Origin: Pseudescherichia sp031979925
Lineage (GTDB): Bacteria > Pseudomonadota > Gammaproteobacteria > Enterobacterales > Enterobacteriaceae
Reading direction: 5' to 3'
Assembly (NCBI RefSeq): GCF_031979925.1
Contig: NZ_DALZFB010000010.1
Span: 62,001-126,000, forward strand
Length of the DNA stretch: 64,000 bases
Positions 7,813-17,900 of the stretch are shown piece by piece (the first letter of the stretch is position 1; each line of letters begins with the position of its first letter). The notes beneath the pieces were generated by a model. That model did not search any database. It worked only from the letters and a program-made list of their open reading frames with translations, and was not told where the DNA came from. Position numbers and translations under genes: made by a program.

Positions 7813-10800
7813 ATGAATAAACAATACCAGCGCGTTTTGGTTACTACCCCAAATCCCCTACTGAGGCTGCTCAGTTTAGGACTGGTGACCTTTATCTTCA
7901 CCCTGTTTTCCCTTGAGCTGACCCGTTTCGGCACTCCCCTTGCGCCGCTGTGGTTCCCCACCTCTATTATGATGGTCGCCTTCTACCGCCACGCCGGGCG
8001 GATGTGGCCGGGCATCGCCATCGCCTGCTCGCTGGGCAGCCTGGCAGCCTCGTTTCTGCTCTTTCCCACCAGTGAAATGAACTTCTGGTATCCGGCGATC
8101 AATATCGTTGAGGCGCTGGCCGGGGCGGTGCTGCTACGCAAGATGCTGCCGTGGTATAACCCGCTGCAGAACCTGGGGGACTGGATCCGCCTGACCATCG
8201 GCAGCGCCGTGGTCCCTCCCCTGCTCGGCGGGCTGCTGGTATGCATGGTGTCCGGCAGCGAAAACCTGCTGCGTACTTTTATGATCTGGGTCCTTTCGGA
8301 GTCTATTGGTGCGCTGGCGCTGGTTCCTCTTGGGCTAATGTTCAAGCTGCACTACCTGCTGCGCCACCGCAAGCCGCAGCTGCTGTTGGAGACCCTGGTG
8401 ACGCTGGCGATCACCCTCTTTCTCAGCTGGCTCTCCATGCTCTATCTGCCGTGGCCCTTTACCGCCGTTATCGTCCTGCTAATGTGGACCGCGGTTCGCC
8501 TGCCTCGCCTGGAGGCCTTTCTCATCTTCCTCGTCACCATCATGGTGGTGTCGCTGATGATGACCCACGGCCCGATGGAGCTAAACAACTTTAACAGCAG
8601 CGCCATGCTGAACGCGCCCTGGCTACCGTTTATGATGATCCTGCTGCCGGCCAACGTCATGACCATGGTGATGTACTCCTTTCGCGCCGAGCGCAAGCAC
8701 ATTACCGAAAGCGAAGCCCGTTTTCGCAATGCGATGGAGTACTCCGCCATCGGCATGGCGCTGGTGGGCACGGACGGTCAGTGGTTGCAAGTTAATAAAG
8801 CGCTGTGCAGCTTTCTCGGCTACTCTCAGGATGAGCTGCGCCTGCTGACCTTCCAGCAGCTCACCTGGCCGGAAGATCTCAACAGCGACCTTGAGCAGCT
8901 TGAGATGCTGGTGCGCGGTGAGATCGACAGCTACTCCATGGAGAAGCGCTACTACACCCGCACGGGGGATATCGTCTGGGCGCTGCTGGCGGTGTCGCTG
9001 GTGCGCCACCCGGACGGCACGCCGCTCTACTTCATCTCCCAGGTCGAAGATATCAACGATCTGAAGCACACCGAGTGGGTCAACAAGCGGCTGATGGAGC
9101 GCATAACCCTGGCCAACGAGGCCGGGGGAATTGGCATCTGGGAGTGGGAGCTGGAGCCGGACATCATCAGCTGGGATAAGCGCATGTTTGAGCTTTATGA
9201 GCTGCCGCCACACGTGAAGCCCACCTGGAAGCTCTGGTATGAGTGCGTGGTTCCGGAAGACAGAGCCGAAACCGAGCGCATCGTTCGCGACTCGCTGGTG
9301 GCAAGAGTGGCCTTTAAGCTGGAGTTTCGCATCCACGTTAAAGATGGCATTCGTCATATCCGTACCCTGGCAAATCGGGTGCTGAATAAAAACGGCGAGG
9401 TTGAACGGCTGCTTGGCGTCAATATGGATATGACCGAGGTGAAACAGCTGAACGAGGCGCTGTTCCAGGAGAAAGAGCGCCTGCATATTACGCTCGACTC
9501 CATCGGTGAAGCGGTGCTCTGTACCGACGTAGATATGAACGTCACCTTTATGAACCCGGTGGCGGAAAAAATGAGCGGCTGGCAGCAGGAGCACGCTATC
9601 GGCCAGGCGTTGCTGAACGTGCTGCGCATTACCTTTGGCGATAACGGCCCGGCGCTGGAAAACATTCACAGCGGTGATATGTCGCGCTCAGCCATTGAGC
9701 AGGACGTAGTGCTGCACTGCCGCAACGGCGGCACCTATGACATCCACTACAGCGTGACGCCGCTCAGCACCCTTGATGGGCAGAACATCGGCTTCGTGCT
9801 GGTGATCCAGGACGTGACCGAGTCCCGGAAGATGCTGCGCCAGCTGAGCTATAGCGCCTCTCACGATGCGCTGACCCACCTGGCGAACCGCGTTAGCTTC
9901 GAGAACCATCTTAAGCGGCTTTTGCAGACGGTGCAGGAGACGCATCAGCGCCACGCGCTGGTCTATATCGATCTCGACCGCTTTAAGGCGGTTAACGATA
10001 CCGCAGGCCATGCGGCGGGCGATGCCCTGCTGCGGGAGCTCTCCTCCCTGATGCTCAGCATGCTGCGCTCTACCGATATTCTTGCCCGCCTCGGCGGGGA
10101 TGAGTTCGGCCTGCTGCTGCCGGACTGCAATATCGAGAGCGCTCGCTACATCTCCGGGCGAATTATTCACGCAATCAATGATTATCGCTTTATGTGGGAG
10201 GGTCGCCTGCATCGCATTGGTGCGAGCGCCGGGATCACCCTGATTGATGAGAGCAACTGTCAGGCCTCCGAGGTGATGTCTCAGGCAGATATCGCCTGCT
10301 ACGCGTCGAAAAACAACGGGCGTGGCGTGGTCACGGTGTATGAGCCGCAGCAGGATCATATGCACCACAACCGCAGTCTGATCTCCCTTGAGGAGCAGAC
10401 GCGGATGATCCGCGATAACCATCTGCTGCTGGTGGCGCGCGGCGTCGCCTCCCCGCGTGTACCGGAGTCCTGCAACTTCTGGCTACTCTCGCTGCGTCTG
10501 TGGACCAGCGAAGGGGAAGCCATGGAGGAGCGCGCCTTCCGCTCGGGCCTGGCCGAGCCGGAGCTGATCCGCGCTCTCGACCGCCGGGTGGTCCACGAGT
10601 TCTTCACCAACAGCGCCGCCGGAGTAGTACGTAAAGGGGTCAGCGTCGCCCTGCCGCTCTCCAGCGCCGGCCTGGCCAGCCGGACGGTGGTCAACGAGAT
10701 CGTCGAGAAGCTGGAGCAGAGCGGGATGCCAGGTCGTCTGCTGCACTTTGTGATCCATGCTGATGCCCTGATGCGCGAAGAGAGCAGCATCGGTGACGGC

Positions 10801-11142
10801 CTCGCCAAACTTCGCCAGGCGGGCTGCCGACTGATTATCAGCCATATTGGGCGCGATCTGGAGATTTTCAACCATCTTATGCCGCAGATGGCGGACTACG
10901 TTCTGCTGGAGCCGGAGCTGGTAACCAACGTGCACGGTAACCTGATGGACGAGATGATGGTCACCATCGTGCAGGGCCATGCCCAACGCCTGGGAATGAA
11001 GAGCATCGCCGGGCCAACCAACCAGCCGATGATGATGGATACCCTCTCCGGCATTGGGATTGACTATATCTATGGGGATACAATCTCCCAGGCCCAGCCG
11101 CTGGATCTCATGCTCAATACCAGCTACTTTGCCATTAACTGA
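7813..11142 (+). CDS. dgcE: Diguanylate cyclase DgcE (YegE): MASE1, PAS repeats, GGDEF and degenerate EAL
   Basis: This 1109-residue protein makes cyclic-di-GMP. In E. coli DgcE is the main cyclase that starts the cascade leading to curli expression through DgcM, PdeR and MlrA; mlrA is also in this window. Domains in order: MASE1 membrane sensor (about 1-290, around ten helices), two to three PAS/PAC modules (about 300-670, e.g. SAIGMALVGTDGQWLQVN and SIGEAVLCTDVDMN), GGDEF domain with an intact active site (R759-L-G-G-D-E-F765), and a C-terminal EAL-like domain (about 850-1105). I find no EAL signature in that last domain, so it is probably inactive as a phosphodiesterase, as in E. coli. The 3' end overlaps the end of convergent alkA by 19 bases. 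Confidence 0.96.
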   Translation: MNKQYQRVLVTTPNPLLRLLSLGLVTFIFTLFSLELTRFGTPLAPLWFPTSIMMVAFYRHAGRMWPGIAIACSLGSLAASFLLFPTSEMNFWYPAINIVEALAGAVLLRKMLPWYNPLQNLGDWIRLTIGSAVVPPLLGGLLVCMVSGSENLLRTFMIWVLSESIGALALVPLGLMFKLHYLLRHRKPQLLLETLVTLAITLFLSWLSMLYLPWPFTAVIVLLMWTAVRLPRLEAFLIFLVTIMVVSLMMTHGPMELNNFNSSAMLNAPWLPFMMILLPANVMTMVMYSFRAERKHITESEARFRNAMEYSAIGMALVGTDGQWLQVNKALCSFLGYSQDELRLLTFQQLTWPEDLNSDLEQLEMLVRGEIDSYSMEKRYYTRTGDIVWALLAVSLVRHPDGTPLYFISQVEDINDLKHTEWVNKRLMERITLANEAGGIGIWEWELEPDIISWDKRMFELYELPPHVKPTWKLWYECVVPEDRAETERIVRDSLVARVAFKLEFRIHVKDGIRHIRTLANRVLNKNGEVERLLGVNMDMTEVKQLNEALFQEKERLHITLDSIGEAVLCTDVDMNVTFMNPVAEKMSGWQQEHAIGQALLNVLRITFGDNGPALENIHSGDMSRSAIEQDVVLHCRNGGTYDIHYSVTPLSTLDGQNIGFVLVIQDVTESRKMLRQLSYSASHDALTHLANRVSFENHLKRLLQTVQETHQRHALVYIDLDRFKAVNDTAGHAAGDALLRELSSLMLSMLRSTDILARLGGDEFGLLLPDCNIESARYISGRIIHAINDYRFMWEGRLHRIGASAGITLIDESNCQASEVMSQADIACYASKNNGRGVVTVYEPQQDHMHHNRSLISLEEQTRMIRDNHLLLVARGVASPRVPESCNFWLLSLRLWTSEGEAMEERAFRSGLAEPELIRALDRRVVHEFFTNSAAGVVRKGVSVALPLSSAGLASRTVVNEIVEKLEQSGMPGRLLHFVIHADALMREESSIGDGLAKLRQAGCRLIISHIGRDLEIFNHLMPQMADYVLLEPELVTNVHGNLMDEMMVTIVQGHAQRLGMKSIAGPTNQPMMMDTLSGIGIDYIYGDTISQAQPLDLMLNTSYFAIN

Positions 11143-11993
11143 CCATCATTAACTGACGGCTGCCAGTCTGGGGTGTACCAGATGTGCAGCAGCGCATAGG
11201 AGCGCCAGGGCTGCCAGCGTTGGGCATAGCGGCGGATCTGCGCCGGGGTCATGCCCGCGAAGCGCTGCTTGATGGCGTAATCATCGGCTAAAAAGACATC
11301 CTTCGCCTGCCAGCCACGCATTGCCAGATAGTTTGCCGTCCAGCGTCCGATACCGGGAAAGCCCTGCAATAGCTTCACGCCCTGCTCAATGTCCGCCGGG
11401 GCCTGCACCGGAAACTCACCGTCAAGGGTGGCGCGAGCCAGATTAATCAGCGCCTCAGCGCGCTTGAGCGGCATACCCAGCGTTTTTAACGCCGCAGGAT
11501 CGGCCTGAACCAGCGCCTCTGCCGTCGGGAAGCAGATAAAGCCCGGCGCGTCTGCCAGCGGCTCACCCAGGTGTTCCACCACCTTGCCGGTCAGCTTTGC
11601 CGCCATCGCCACGCTCACCAGTTGCCCAAGGATCGCCCGCACGCCCTGCTCAAAGGTATCCATCGAGCCAGGCAGCCGCAGGCCTGGTCTTTGCTCCCCC
11701 AGCGAACCGAGGGCCTGAACAATCTCCTGCGGATCGCAGGCGAGATCGAACAGACGCCCCAGCCTGGCCAGGCACTCCCCGGCAACCGGCATCAGCCCGT
11801 CGCTGAGGGTGACTCTCAGCGTATGGTTAGCCTCGTCCGGCTCGGCAGTAACGATCCCCCGGCGCTCCGCCAGCGCAAGACTGCGCACGTAGCGGCCTTT
11901 GCTGACCACCTCTACGCCAGTCACCGCACGCGCCTGTAAAAAACCTAACATCCACGCCCAGTCGTAGGGCGGCTTCCAGCTCAGTGTATACAT
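11124..11993 (-). CDS. alkA: DNA-3-methyladenine glycosylase II
   Basis: AlkA removes alkylated bases (3-methyladenine and others) from DNA in base excision repair. The helix-hairpin-helix motif (LLQGFPGIGRWTANYLAMRGW) precedes the catalytic aspartate D238 in VFLADDYAIKQRF; the position equals that of E. coli AlkA. I start it at the ATG at 11993 (MYTLSWKPPYDW), preceded by GAGGAG; a longer frame from 12008 adds five residues without support. At 289 residues it is slightly longer than E. coli AlkA (282), because its C-terminus runs on (PSVNDGQLMAK) into the 3' end of dgcE. An Ada-binding promoter site was not identified. Confidence 0.96.
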   Translation of the reverse strand: MYTLSWKPPYDWAWMLGFLQARAVTGVEVVSKGRYVRSLALAERRGIVTAEPDEANHTLRVTLSDGLMPVAGECLARLGRLFDLACDPQEIVQALGSLGEQRPGLRLPGSMDTFEQGVRAILGQLVSVAMAAKLTGKVVEHLGEPLADAPGFICFPTAEALVQADPAALKTLGMPLKRAEALINLARATLDGEFPVQAPADIEQGVKLLQGFPGIGRWTANYLAMRGWQAKDVFLADDYAIKQRFAGMTPAQIRRYAQRWQPWRSYALLHIWYTPDWQPSVNDGQLMAK

Positions 11994-12106
11994 GGTTACT
12001 CCTCTCACTCTCTTTTCAGCTTAAGCGCCCCACCACTTTTTTGCTTTGCTTTCATAATCCTTTCGGCTAAAGTCGCCCCCCTTCTTCACCGGCATGGGGA
12101 ACTTTC

Positions 12107-13456
12107 ATGTTTATTGGTTTTGACTACGGCACGGCAAACTGCTCCGTTGCGGTGATGCGCGACGGCATCCCGCAGCTATTAAAAATGGAAAACGGCAGCA
12201 CGTTACTGCCGTCAATGCTCTGCGCTCCGACGCGGGAAGCGGTCAGCGAGTGGCTCTACCGCCACCATGACGTTCCCGCCACCGGCGGCGAAACCCAGGC
12301 GCTGCTGCGCCGGGCGGTGAGCTTCAACCGCGAAGAGGATATCGAGGTGCTGCCGGGCAGCGTCCAGTTTGGTCTTCAGTCGTTGCAGCAGTACGTTCAG
12401 GATCCGGAAGAGGTCTACTTCGTAAAATCGCCGAAATCTTTCCTCGGGGCCAGCGGCCTGAAGCCGCAGCAGATCGCCCTGTTTGAGGATCTGGTCTGCG
12501 CCATGATGCTGCACATTCGCCAGCAGGCGGAGAGCCAGCTGCCGGAGGCCATCGATCGGGCAGTGATTGGCCGACCGATCAACTTCCAGGGGCTGGGCGG
12601 CGATGACGCTAACGCCCAGGCGCAGGGGATCCTCGAGCGTGCCGCAAAGCGTGCAGGCTTTAATGAGGTGGTGTTCCAGTACGAGCCGGTCGCCGCCGGG
12701 CTGGATTTTGAAGCCACATTGCAGGCGGAGAAGCGCGTGCTGGTGGTGGATATCGGCGGCGGGACCACCGACTGCTCGCTGCTGCTGATGGGTCCACAGT
12801 GGCACCAGCGCCAGGATCGCGATACCAGCCTGCTGGGCCACAGCGGCTGCCGCGTCGGCGGTAACGATCTCGATATTGCGCTGGCCTTTAAGCACCTGAT
12901 GCCGCTGCTGGGCATGGGCGGCCAGACCGAAAAGGGCATCGCCCTGCCGATCCTGCCGTGGTGGAACGCGGTGGCGATCAACGACGTTCCGGCCCAGAGC
13001 GATTTCTACAGCAGCGCCAACGGCCGTCTGCTTAACGACCTGGTGCGCGACGCCCGTGAAGGGGATAAGGTAGCGCGGCTGGTGAAGGTGTGGCGTCAGC
13101 GCCTCAGCTACCGTCTGGTGCGCAGCGCGGAAGAGAGCAAGATTGCCCTCTCCGATAACGCGCAAACCGAGGCCCGGCTGCCGTTTATTAGCGACGAGCT
13201 GGCGACGGCGATCACTCAGGAGGGGCTGGAGACTGCCCTCAACCAGCCGCTGACGCGCATTCTTGAACAGGTGCAGCTGGCACTGGCGAGCAGCAACGAG
13301 ACGCCGGATATTATCTACCTGACCGGCGGCAGCGCCCGCTCGCCGCTGATCAAAAAGGCGCTGGCTGACGCCCTGCCCGGCATTCCGATTGCTGGCGGCG
13401 ATGATTTTGGCTCGGTCACCGCAGGCCTCGCCCGCTGGGCACAGGTGGTGTTTTAA
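12107..13456 (+). CDS. yegD: Hsp70-like protein YegD
   Basis: This 449-residue cytoplasmic protein belongs to the actin-like ATPase/Hsp70 superfamily and closely matches E. coli YegD (450 residues). It has phosphate-1 (FIGFDYGTANCSVAV), phosphate-2 (VLVVDIGGGTTDCSLLLMG) and adenosine (IIYLTGGSARSPLIKKAL) motifs. It lacks the C-terminal substrate-binding domain of DnaK, so it is an ATPase-domain-only chaperone-like protein of unproved role. The ATG at 12107 was chosen because it gives the family start MFIGFDYGTANCSVAV. It is followed by REP sequences and then the mdt operon. Confidence 0.94.
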   Translation: MFIGFDYGTANCSVAVMRDGIPQLLKMENGSTLLPSMLCAPTREAVSEWLYRHHDVPATGGETQALLRRAVSFNREEDIEVLPGSVQFGLQSLQQYVQDPEEVYFVKSPKSFLGASGLKPQQIALFEDLVCAMMLHIRQQAESQLPEAIDRAVIGRPINFQGLGGDDANAQAQGILERAAKRAGFNEVVFQYEPVAAGLDFEATLQAEKRVLVVDIGGGTTDCSLLLMGPQWHQRQDRDTSLLGHSGCRVGGNDLDIALAFKHLMPLLGMGGQTEKGIALPILPWWNAVAINDVPAQSDFYSSANGRLLNDLVRDAREGDKVARLVKVWRQRLSYRLVRSAEESKIALSDNAQTEARLPFISDELATAITQEGLETALNQPLTRILEQVQLALASSNETPDIIYLTGGSARSPLIKKALADALPGIPIAGGDDFGSVTAGLARWAQVVF

Positions 13457-13462
13457 ACAACA

Positions 13463-13493
13463 TGCCCGGCGGCGCTACGCTTGCCGGGCCTAC
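13463..13493. repeat. REP palindrome downstream of yegD (first copy)
   Basis: The palindrome TGCCCGGCGGCG ... TTGCCGGGCCTAC has the form of a REP element. It faces the second copy 25 bases away, so the pair forms a BIME-like unit at the 3' end of yegD. Confidence 0.75.
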
Positions 13494-13517
13494 GGATCCC
13501 ACAACCACCTCCGTGCC

Positions 13518-13552
13518 CGTAGGCCGGGTAAGGCGCAGCCGCCACCCGGCGC
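13518..13552. repeat. REP palindrome upstream of mdtA (second copy)
   Basis: This copy reads CGTAGGCCGGGTAAGGCG ... GCCACCCGGCG, in inverted orientation to the copy at 13463-13493. It lies about 110 bases upstream of the mdtA start. Confidence 0.75.
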
Positions 13553-13580
13553 ATTCAGACGATTCCATACGGTCTTTCAT

Positions 13581-13598
13581 ATTTCCTCCATTTTTCTG
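13581..13598 (+). promoter_or_regulatory. Candidate BaeR box upstream of mdtA
   Basis: The stretch contains CTCCAT flanked by T-runs and matches the reported BaeR motif TTTTTCTCCATDATTGGC at about 12 of 18 positions, including the whole CTCCAT core. It ends one base before the place where a -35 would lie for the -10-like TATCAT at 13621-13626. That geometry fits an activator compensating for the poor -35 (GCGGCG). BaeR control of mdtABCD is established in E. coli; the site here is found by eye. Confidence 0.45.
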
Positions 13599-13661
13599 CG
13601 GCGTTGCATTACTAAACTAGTATCATTCTGTGAAATGTTTCAGGAAGAGATACGGATAACA

Positions 13662-14906
13662 ATGAAAGGTCGTGTTAATACCCGCTGGGCGATGGTCATC
13701 GGCGTAGCAATTATTGCTATTGCTGCATTCTGGTACTGGCACAGCCACAACGGCACCCAGACCGCTGCAGGCGCACACGCCCCGCAGACTGGACGTGGCG
13801 CTGCCGGTGGCCGTCGCGGTATGCCGCTGGCACCGGTACAGGCTGCCACCGCCGTAGAGGGCGAAGTCCCCCGCTATTTGGCTGGCCTCGGCACTATCAC
13901 CGCGGCCAATACCGTCACCGTGCGTAGCCGCGTTGACGGCCAGCTGATGGCCCTGCACTTCCAGGAGGGTCAGCAGGTCAAGGCGGGAGACCTTTTAGCG
14001 GAGATCGACCCCAGCCAGTTTAAGGTAGCGCTTGCCCAGGCCCAGGGCCAGCTGGCGAAGGACAGAGCCACGCTGGCTAACGCCCAGCGCGATCTGGCCC
14101 GCTATCAGCAGCTGGTCAAAACCAATCTTGTTTCCCGCCAGGAGCTGGATGCTCAGCAGGCGCTGGTGAGCGAATCTCAGGGCACCATCAAAGCGGATGA
14201 AGCCTCGGTTGCCAGCGCCCAGTTGCAGCTGGACTGGAGCCGCATTACCGCCCCAATTGATGGTCGCGTGGGCCTGAAGCAGGTCGACATCGGCAACCAG
14301 ATCTCCAGCGGCGACACCACCGGGATCGTAGTGATCACCCAGACTCACCCTATCGATCTGGTCTTTACCCTGCCGGAGAGCGATATCGCCACGGTTGTGC
14401 AGGCGCAGAAGGCCGGGCAGACCCTCAGCGTGGAGGCCTGGGACCGCACCAACAAGCAGAAGCTGAGCGACGGTACGCTGCTGAGTCTCGACAACCAGAT
14501 CGACACCACCACCGGCACCATCAAGCTGAAAGCTCGCTTTACCAACCAGGATGACGCCCTCTTCCCCAACCAGTTCGTTAACGCCAGGATGCTGGTCTCT
14601 ACCGAGCAGAACGCGGTGCTGATCCCGACCGCCGCGCTGCAGATGGGCAACGACGGCCACTTCGTCTGGGTGCTGAACGAGCAGAACAAAGTGAGTAAGC
14701 ACACCGTCACGCCGGGCATTCAGAACAGCCAGCAGGTGGCGATTAACGCCGGGCTGTCGGCAGGTGACAGAGTGGTCACCGACGGCATCGACCGCTTAAC
14801 CGAAGGTGCGCAGGTAGAGGTTGTCACGGCCCAGAGCGCCGACGCGGCCCCTACAGCACAGGCTAAAACTCATGGCACACGCGCCGCACAGGGAGCGGGT
14901 TCCTGA
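13662..14906 (+). CDS. mdtA: MdtABC efflux periplasmic adaptor MdtA
   Basis: MdtA is the membrane-fusion protein joining the RND pumps MdtB/MdtC to the outer-membrane channel TolC. It has an N-terminal hydrophobic anchor (about 9-26), a lipoyl-like domain split around a coiled-coil hairpin (VTVRSRVDGQLMALHFQEGQ ... ITAPIDGRVGLKQVDIG), and beta-barrel and membrane-proximal parts. The ATG at 13662 (MKGRVNTRWAMV) follows AGGAAGAG and gives 414 residues, about the E. coli length; the frame is open further upstream, but into the REP region. Its TGA overlaps the mdtB ATG. Substrates in E. coli include novobiocin and bile salts. It is the first gene of the BaeSR-regulated operon. Confidence 0.97.
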   Translation: MKGRVNTRWAMVIGVAIIAIAAFWYWHSHNGTQTAAGAHAPQTGRGAAGGRRGMPLAPVQAATAVEGEVPRYLAGLGTITAANTVTVRSRVDGQLMALHFQEGQQVKAGDLLAEIDPSQFKVALAQAQGQLAKDRATLANAQRDLARYQQLVKTNLVSRQELDAQQALVSESQGTIKADEASVASAQLQLDWSRITAPIDGRVGLKQVDIGNQISSGDTTGIVVITQTHPIDLVFTLPESDIATVVQAQKAGQTLSVEAWDRTNKQKLSDGTLLSLDNQIDTTTGTIKLKARFTNQDDALFPNQFVNARMLVSTEQNAVLIPTAALQMGNDGHFVWVLNEQNKVSKHTVTPGIQNSQQVAINAGLSAGDRVVTDGIDRLTEGAQVEVVTAQSADAAPTAQAKTHGTRAAQGAGS

Positions 14907-17900
14907 TGCAGGTGTTACCTCCCCGCGCCACCGGCGGCCCATCCCGCCTGTTTATTCTCCGTCCGGTCGCCACCACCCTGTTCATGGTGGCGATCCTGCT
15001 GGCCGGGATCATCGGCTACCGTTTTCTGCCGGTCTCCGCCCTGCCCGAGGTGGACTACCCTACTATCCAGGTGGTGACCCTCTATCCTGGTGCCAGTCCG
15101 GACGTAATGACCTCCGCCGTCACCGCGCCTCTTGAGCGTCAGTTCGGCCAGATGTCCGGCTTAAAGCAGATGTCCTCCCAAAGCTCCGGCGGTGCGTCGG
15201 TGGTGACGTTACAGTTTCAGCTGACGCTGGGCCTTGATGTTGCCGAGCAGGAGGTGCAGGCCGCGATTAACGCCGCCACTAACCTGCTCCCCTCCGATCT
15301 GCCTAACCCGCCGGTCTACAGCAAGGTCAACCCGGCGGATCCGCCGATCATGTCGCTGGCGGTGACCTCAACCGCAATGCCGATGACCCAGGTCGAGGAT
15401 ATGGTCGAGACCCGGGTGGCGCAGAAGATCTCCCAGGTCTCCGGCGTCGGGCTGGTGACCCTCTCCGGCGGCCAGCGTCCGGCGGTGCGGGTGAAGCTTA
15501 ACGCCCAGGCCATTGCCGCGCTCGGGCTGACCAGCGAAACCGTGCGTACTGCCATCAATAACAACAACGTTAACTCGGCGAAGGGTAGCCTCGACGGCCC
15601 GACGCGGGCGGTGACCCTCTCCGCGAACGATCAGATGCAGTCCGCCGAAGATTATCGTCGCCTGATTATTGCTTACCAGAACGGAGCACCGATCCGCCTC
15701 GGCGACGTGGCAACCATCGAGCAGGGCGCGGAGAACAGCTGGCTGGGAGCGTGGGCCAACAAGCAGCAGGCGATTGTGATGAACGTCCAGCGCCAGCCGG
15801 GAGCCAACATTCTTTCCACCGCGGATAGCATTCGCACGCTGCTGCCCCAGCTCACCGAGAGCCTGCCGAAGTCGGTCACGGTTAAGGTTCTGTCGGATCG
15901 CACTACCAACATTCGCGCCTCGGTAAGCGACACCCAGTTTGAGCTGATGCTGGCCATCGCCCTGGTCGTGATGATCATCTACCTGTTCCTGCGCAACGTC
16001 CCGGCTACCATCATTCCTGCCGTAGCGGTACCGCTGTCGCTGGTGGGCACCTTTGCGGTGATGGTATTCCTCGACTTCTCGATCAACAACCTGACGCTGA
16101 TGGCCCTGACCATCGCCACCGGCTTCGTGGTGGATGACGCCATCGTGGTGATTGAGAACATCTCCCGCTATATCGAAAAAGGCGAGAAGCCGCTGGCGGC
16201 GGCGCTTAAGGGCGCGGGGGAGATTGGCTTTACCATTATCTCCCTCACCTTCTCGCTGATCGCGGTACTGATCCCGCTGCTGTTTATGGGCGATATCGTG
16301 GGACGCCTGTTCCGCGAGTTTGCCGTTACCCTGGCGGTGGCGATTTTGATCTCTGCCGTGGTCTCCCTGACCCTGACGCCGATGATGTGCGCCCGGATGC
16401 TCAGCCATGAATCCCTGCGCAAGCAGAACCGCTTCTCCCGCGCCTCGGAGCGCTTTTTCGACCGCGTGATCGCCGCCTATGGTCGTGGGCTGACGAAGGT
16501 ACTGAACCATCCGTGGCTGACCTTCAGCGTGGCGGTGGGTGCGCTGCTGCTGTCGGTGCTGCTATGGGTGACCATTCCGAAAGGCTTCTTCCCGATCCAG
16601 GATAACGGCATTATTCAGGGCACGTTGCAGGCCCCGCAGTCGGCCTCGTTTGCCAGCATGGCGGAGCGCCAGCGACAGGTGAGCGATATCGTGCTGAAGG
16701 ATCCGGCGGTTGAGAGCCTGACGGCCTTTGTCGGCGTCGACGGCACCAATCCGTCGCTAAACAGCGCCCGGCTGCAAATCAACCTTAAGCCGCTGGATGA
16801 CCGGGACGATCGTGTCCAGGCGGTGATCGCCCGGCTTCAGCAGGCGGTAGCAAAAGTGCCGGGTGTGGATCTCTATCTCCAGCCGACCCAGGATCTGACC
16901 ATCGATACCACCGTCAGCCGCACCCAGTATCAGTTCACTCTCCAGGCGACAACCCTGGAGGCGCTGAGCACCTGGGTGCCGCAGCTGATGAGTGAGCTAC
17001 AGACCCTGCCGCAGCTGGCCGACGTCAGCAGCGACTGGCAGGACAAAGGGCTGGCTGCCTACGTTAACGTGGATCGGGACAGCGCCAGCCGCCTCGGTAT
17101 CACAATGGCCGACGTGGATAATGCCCTCTACAACGCCTTCGGCCAGCGGCTGATCTCTACCATCTATACCCAGGCCAACCAGTACCGGGTGGTGCTGGAA
17201 CATAATACGACAGCAACGCCGGGCCTGGCGGCGCTGGACTCCATTCGCCTGACCAGCAGCGACGGCGGCGTGGTGCCGCTCAGCGCCATTGCGAAGGTGG
17301 AAGAGCGCTATACCCCGCTGGCGATCAATCACCTTGACCAGTTCCCGTCCACCACCATCTCGTTTAACGTCCAGGACGGTTACGCGCTGGGAGATGCGGT
17401 ACAGGCGATTCTGGATAGCGAGCAGAACCTCAGCCTGCCGGGGGATATCACTACCCAGTTCCAGGGCAGCTCGCTGGCGTTCCAGGACGCGCTGGGCAGC
17501 ACCGTGTGGCTGATCGTCGCGGCGGTGGTGGCGATGTATATCGTGCTCGGCGTGCTCTATGAGAGCTTCATCCACCCGATCACCATCCTCTCTACCCTGC
17601 CCACCGCCGGGGTCGGCGCGTTGCTGGCGCTGATGCTGGCGGGCAGCGAGCTGGATGTCATCGCCATTATCGGCATCATTCTGCTGATTGGTATCGTCAA
17701 GAAGAACGCCATCATGATGATCGACTTTGCCCTCGCCGCCGAGCGGGAACAGGGCATGTCGCCGCGGGAGGCGATCTTCCAGGCCTGCCTGCTGCGTTTC
17801 CGTCCGATCTTAATGACCACTCTCGCGGCGCTGCTGGGTGCGCTGCCGCTGATGCTAAGCACCGGCGTGGGGGCCGAGCTGCGCCGTCCGCTGGGGATCG

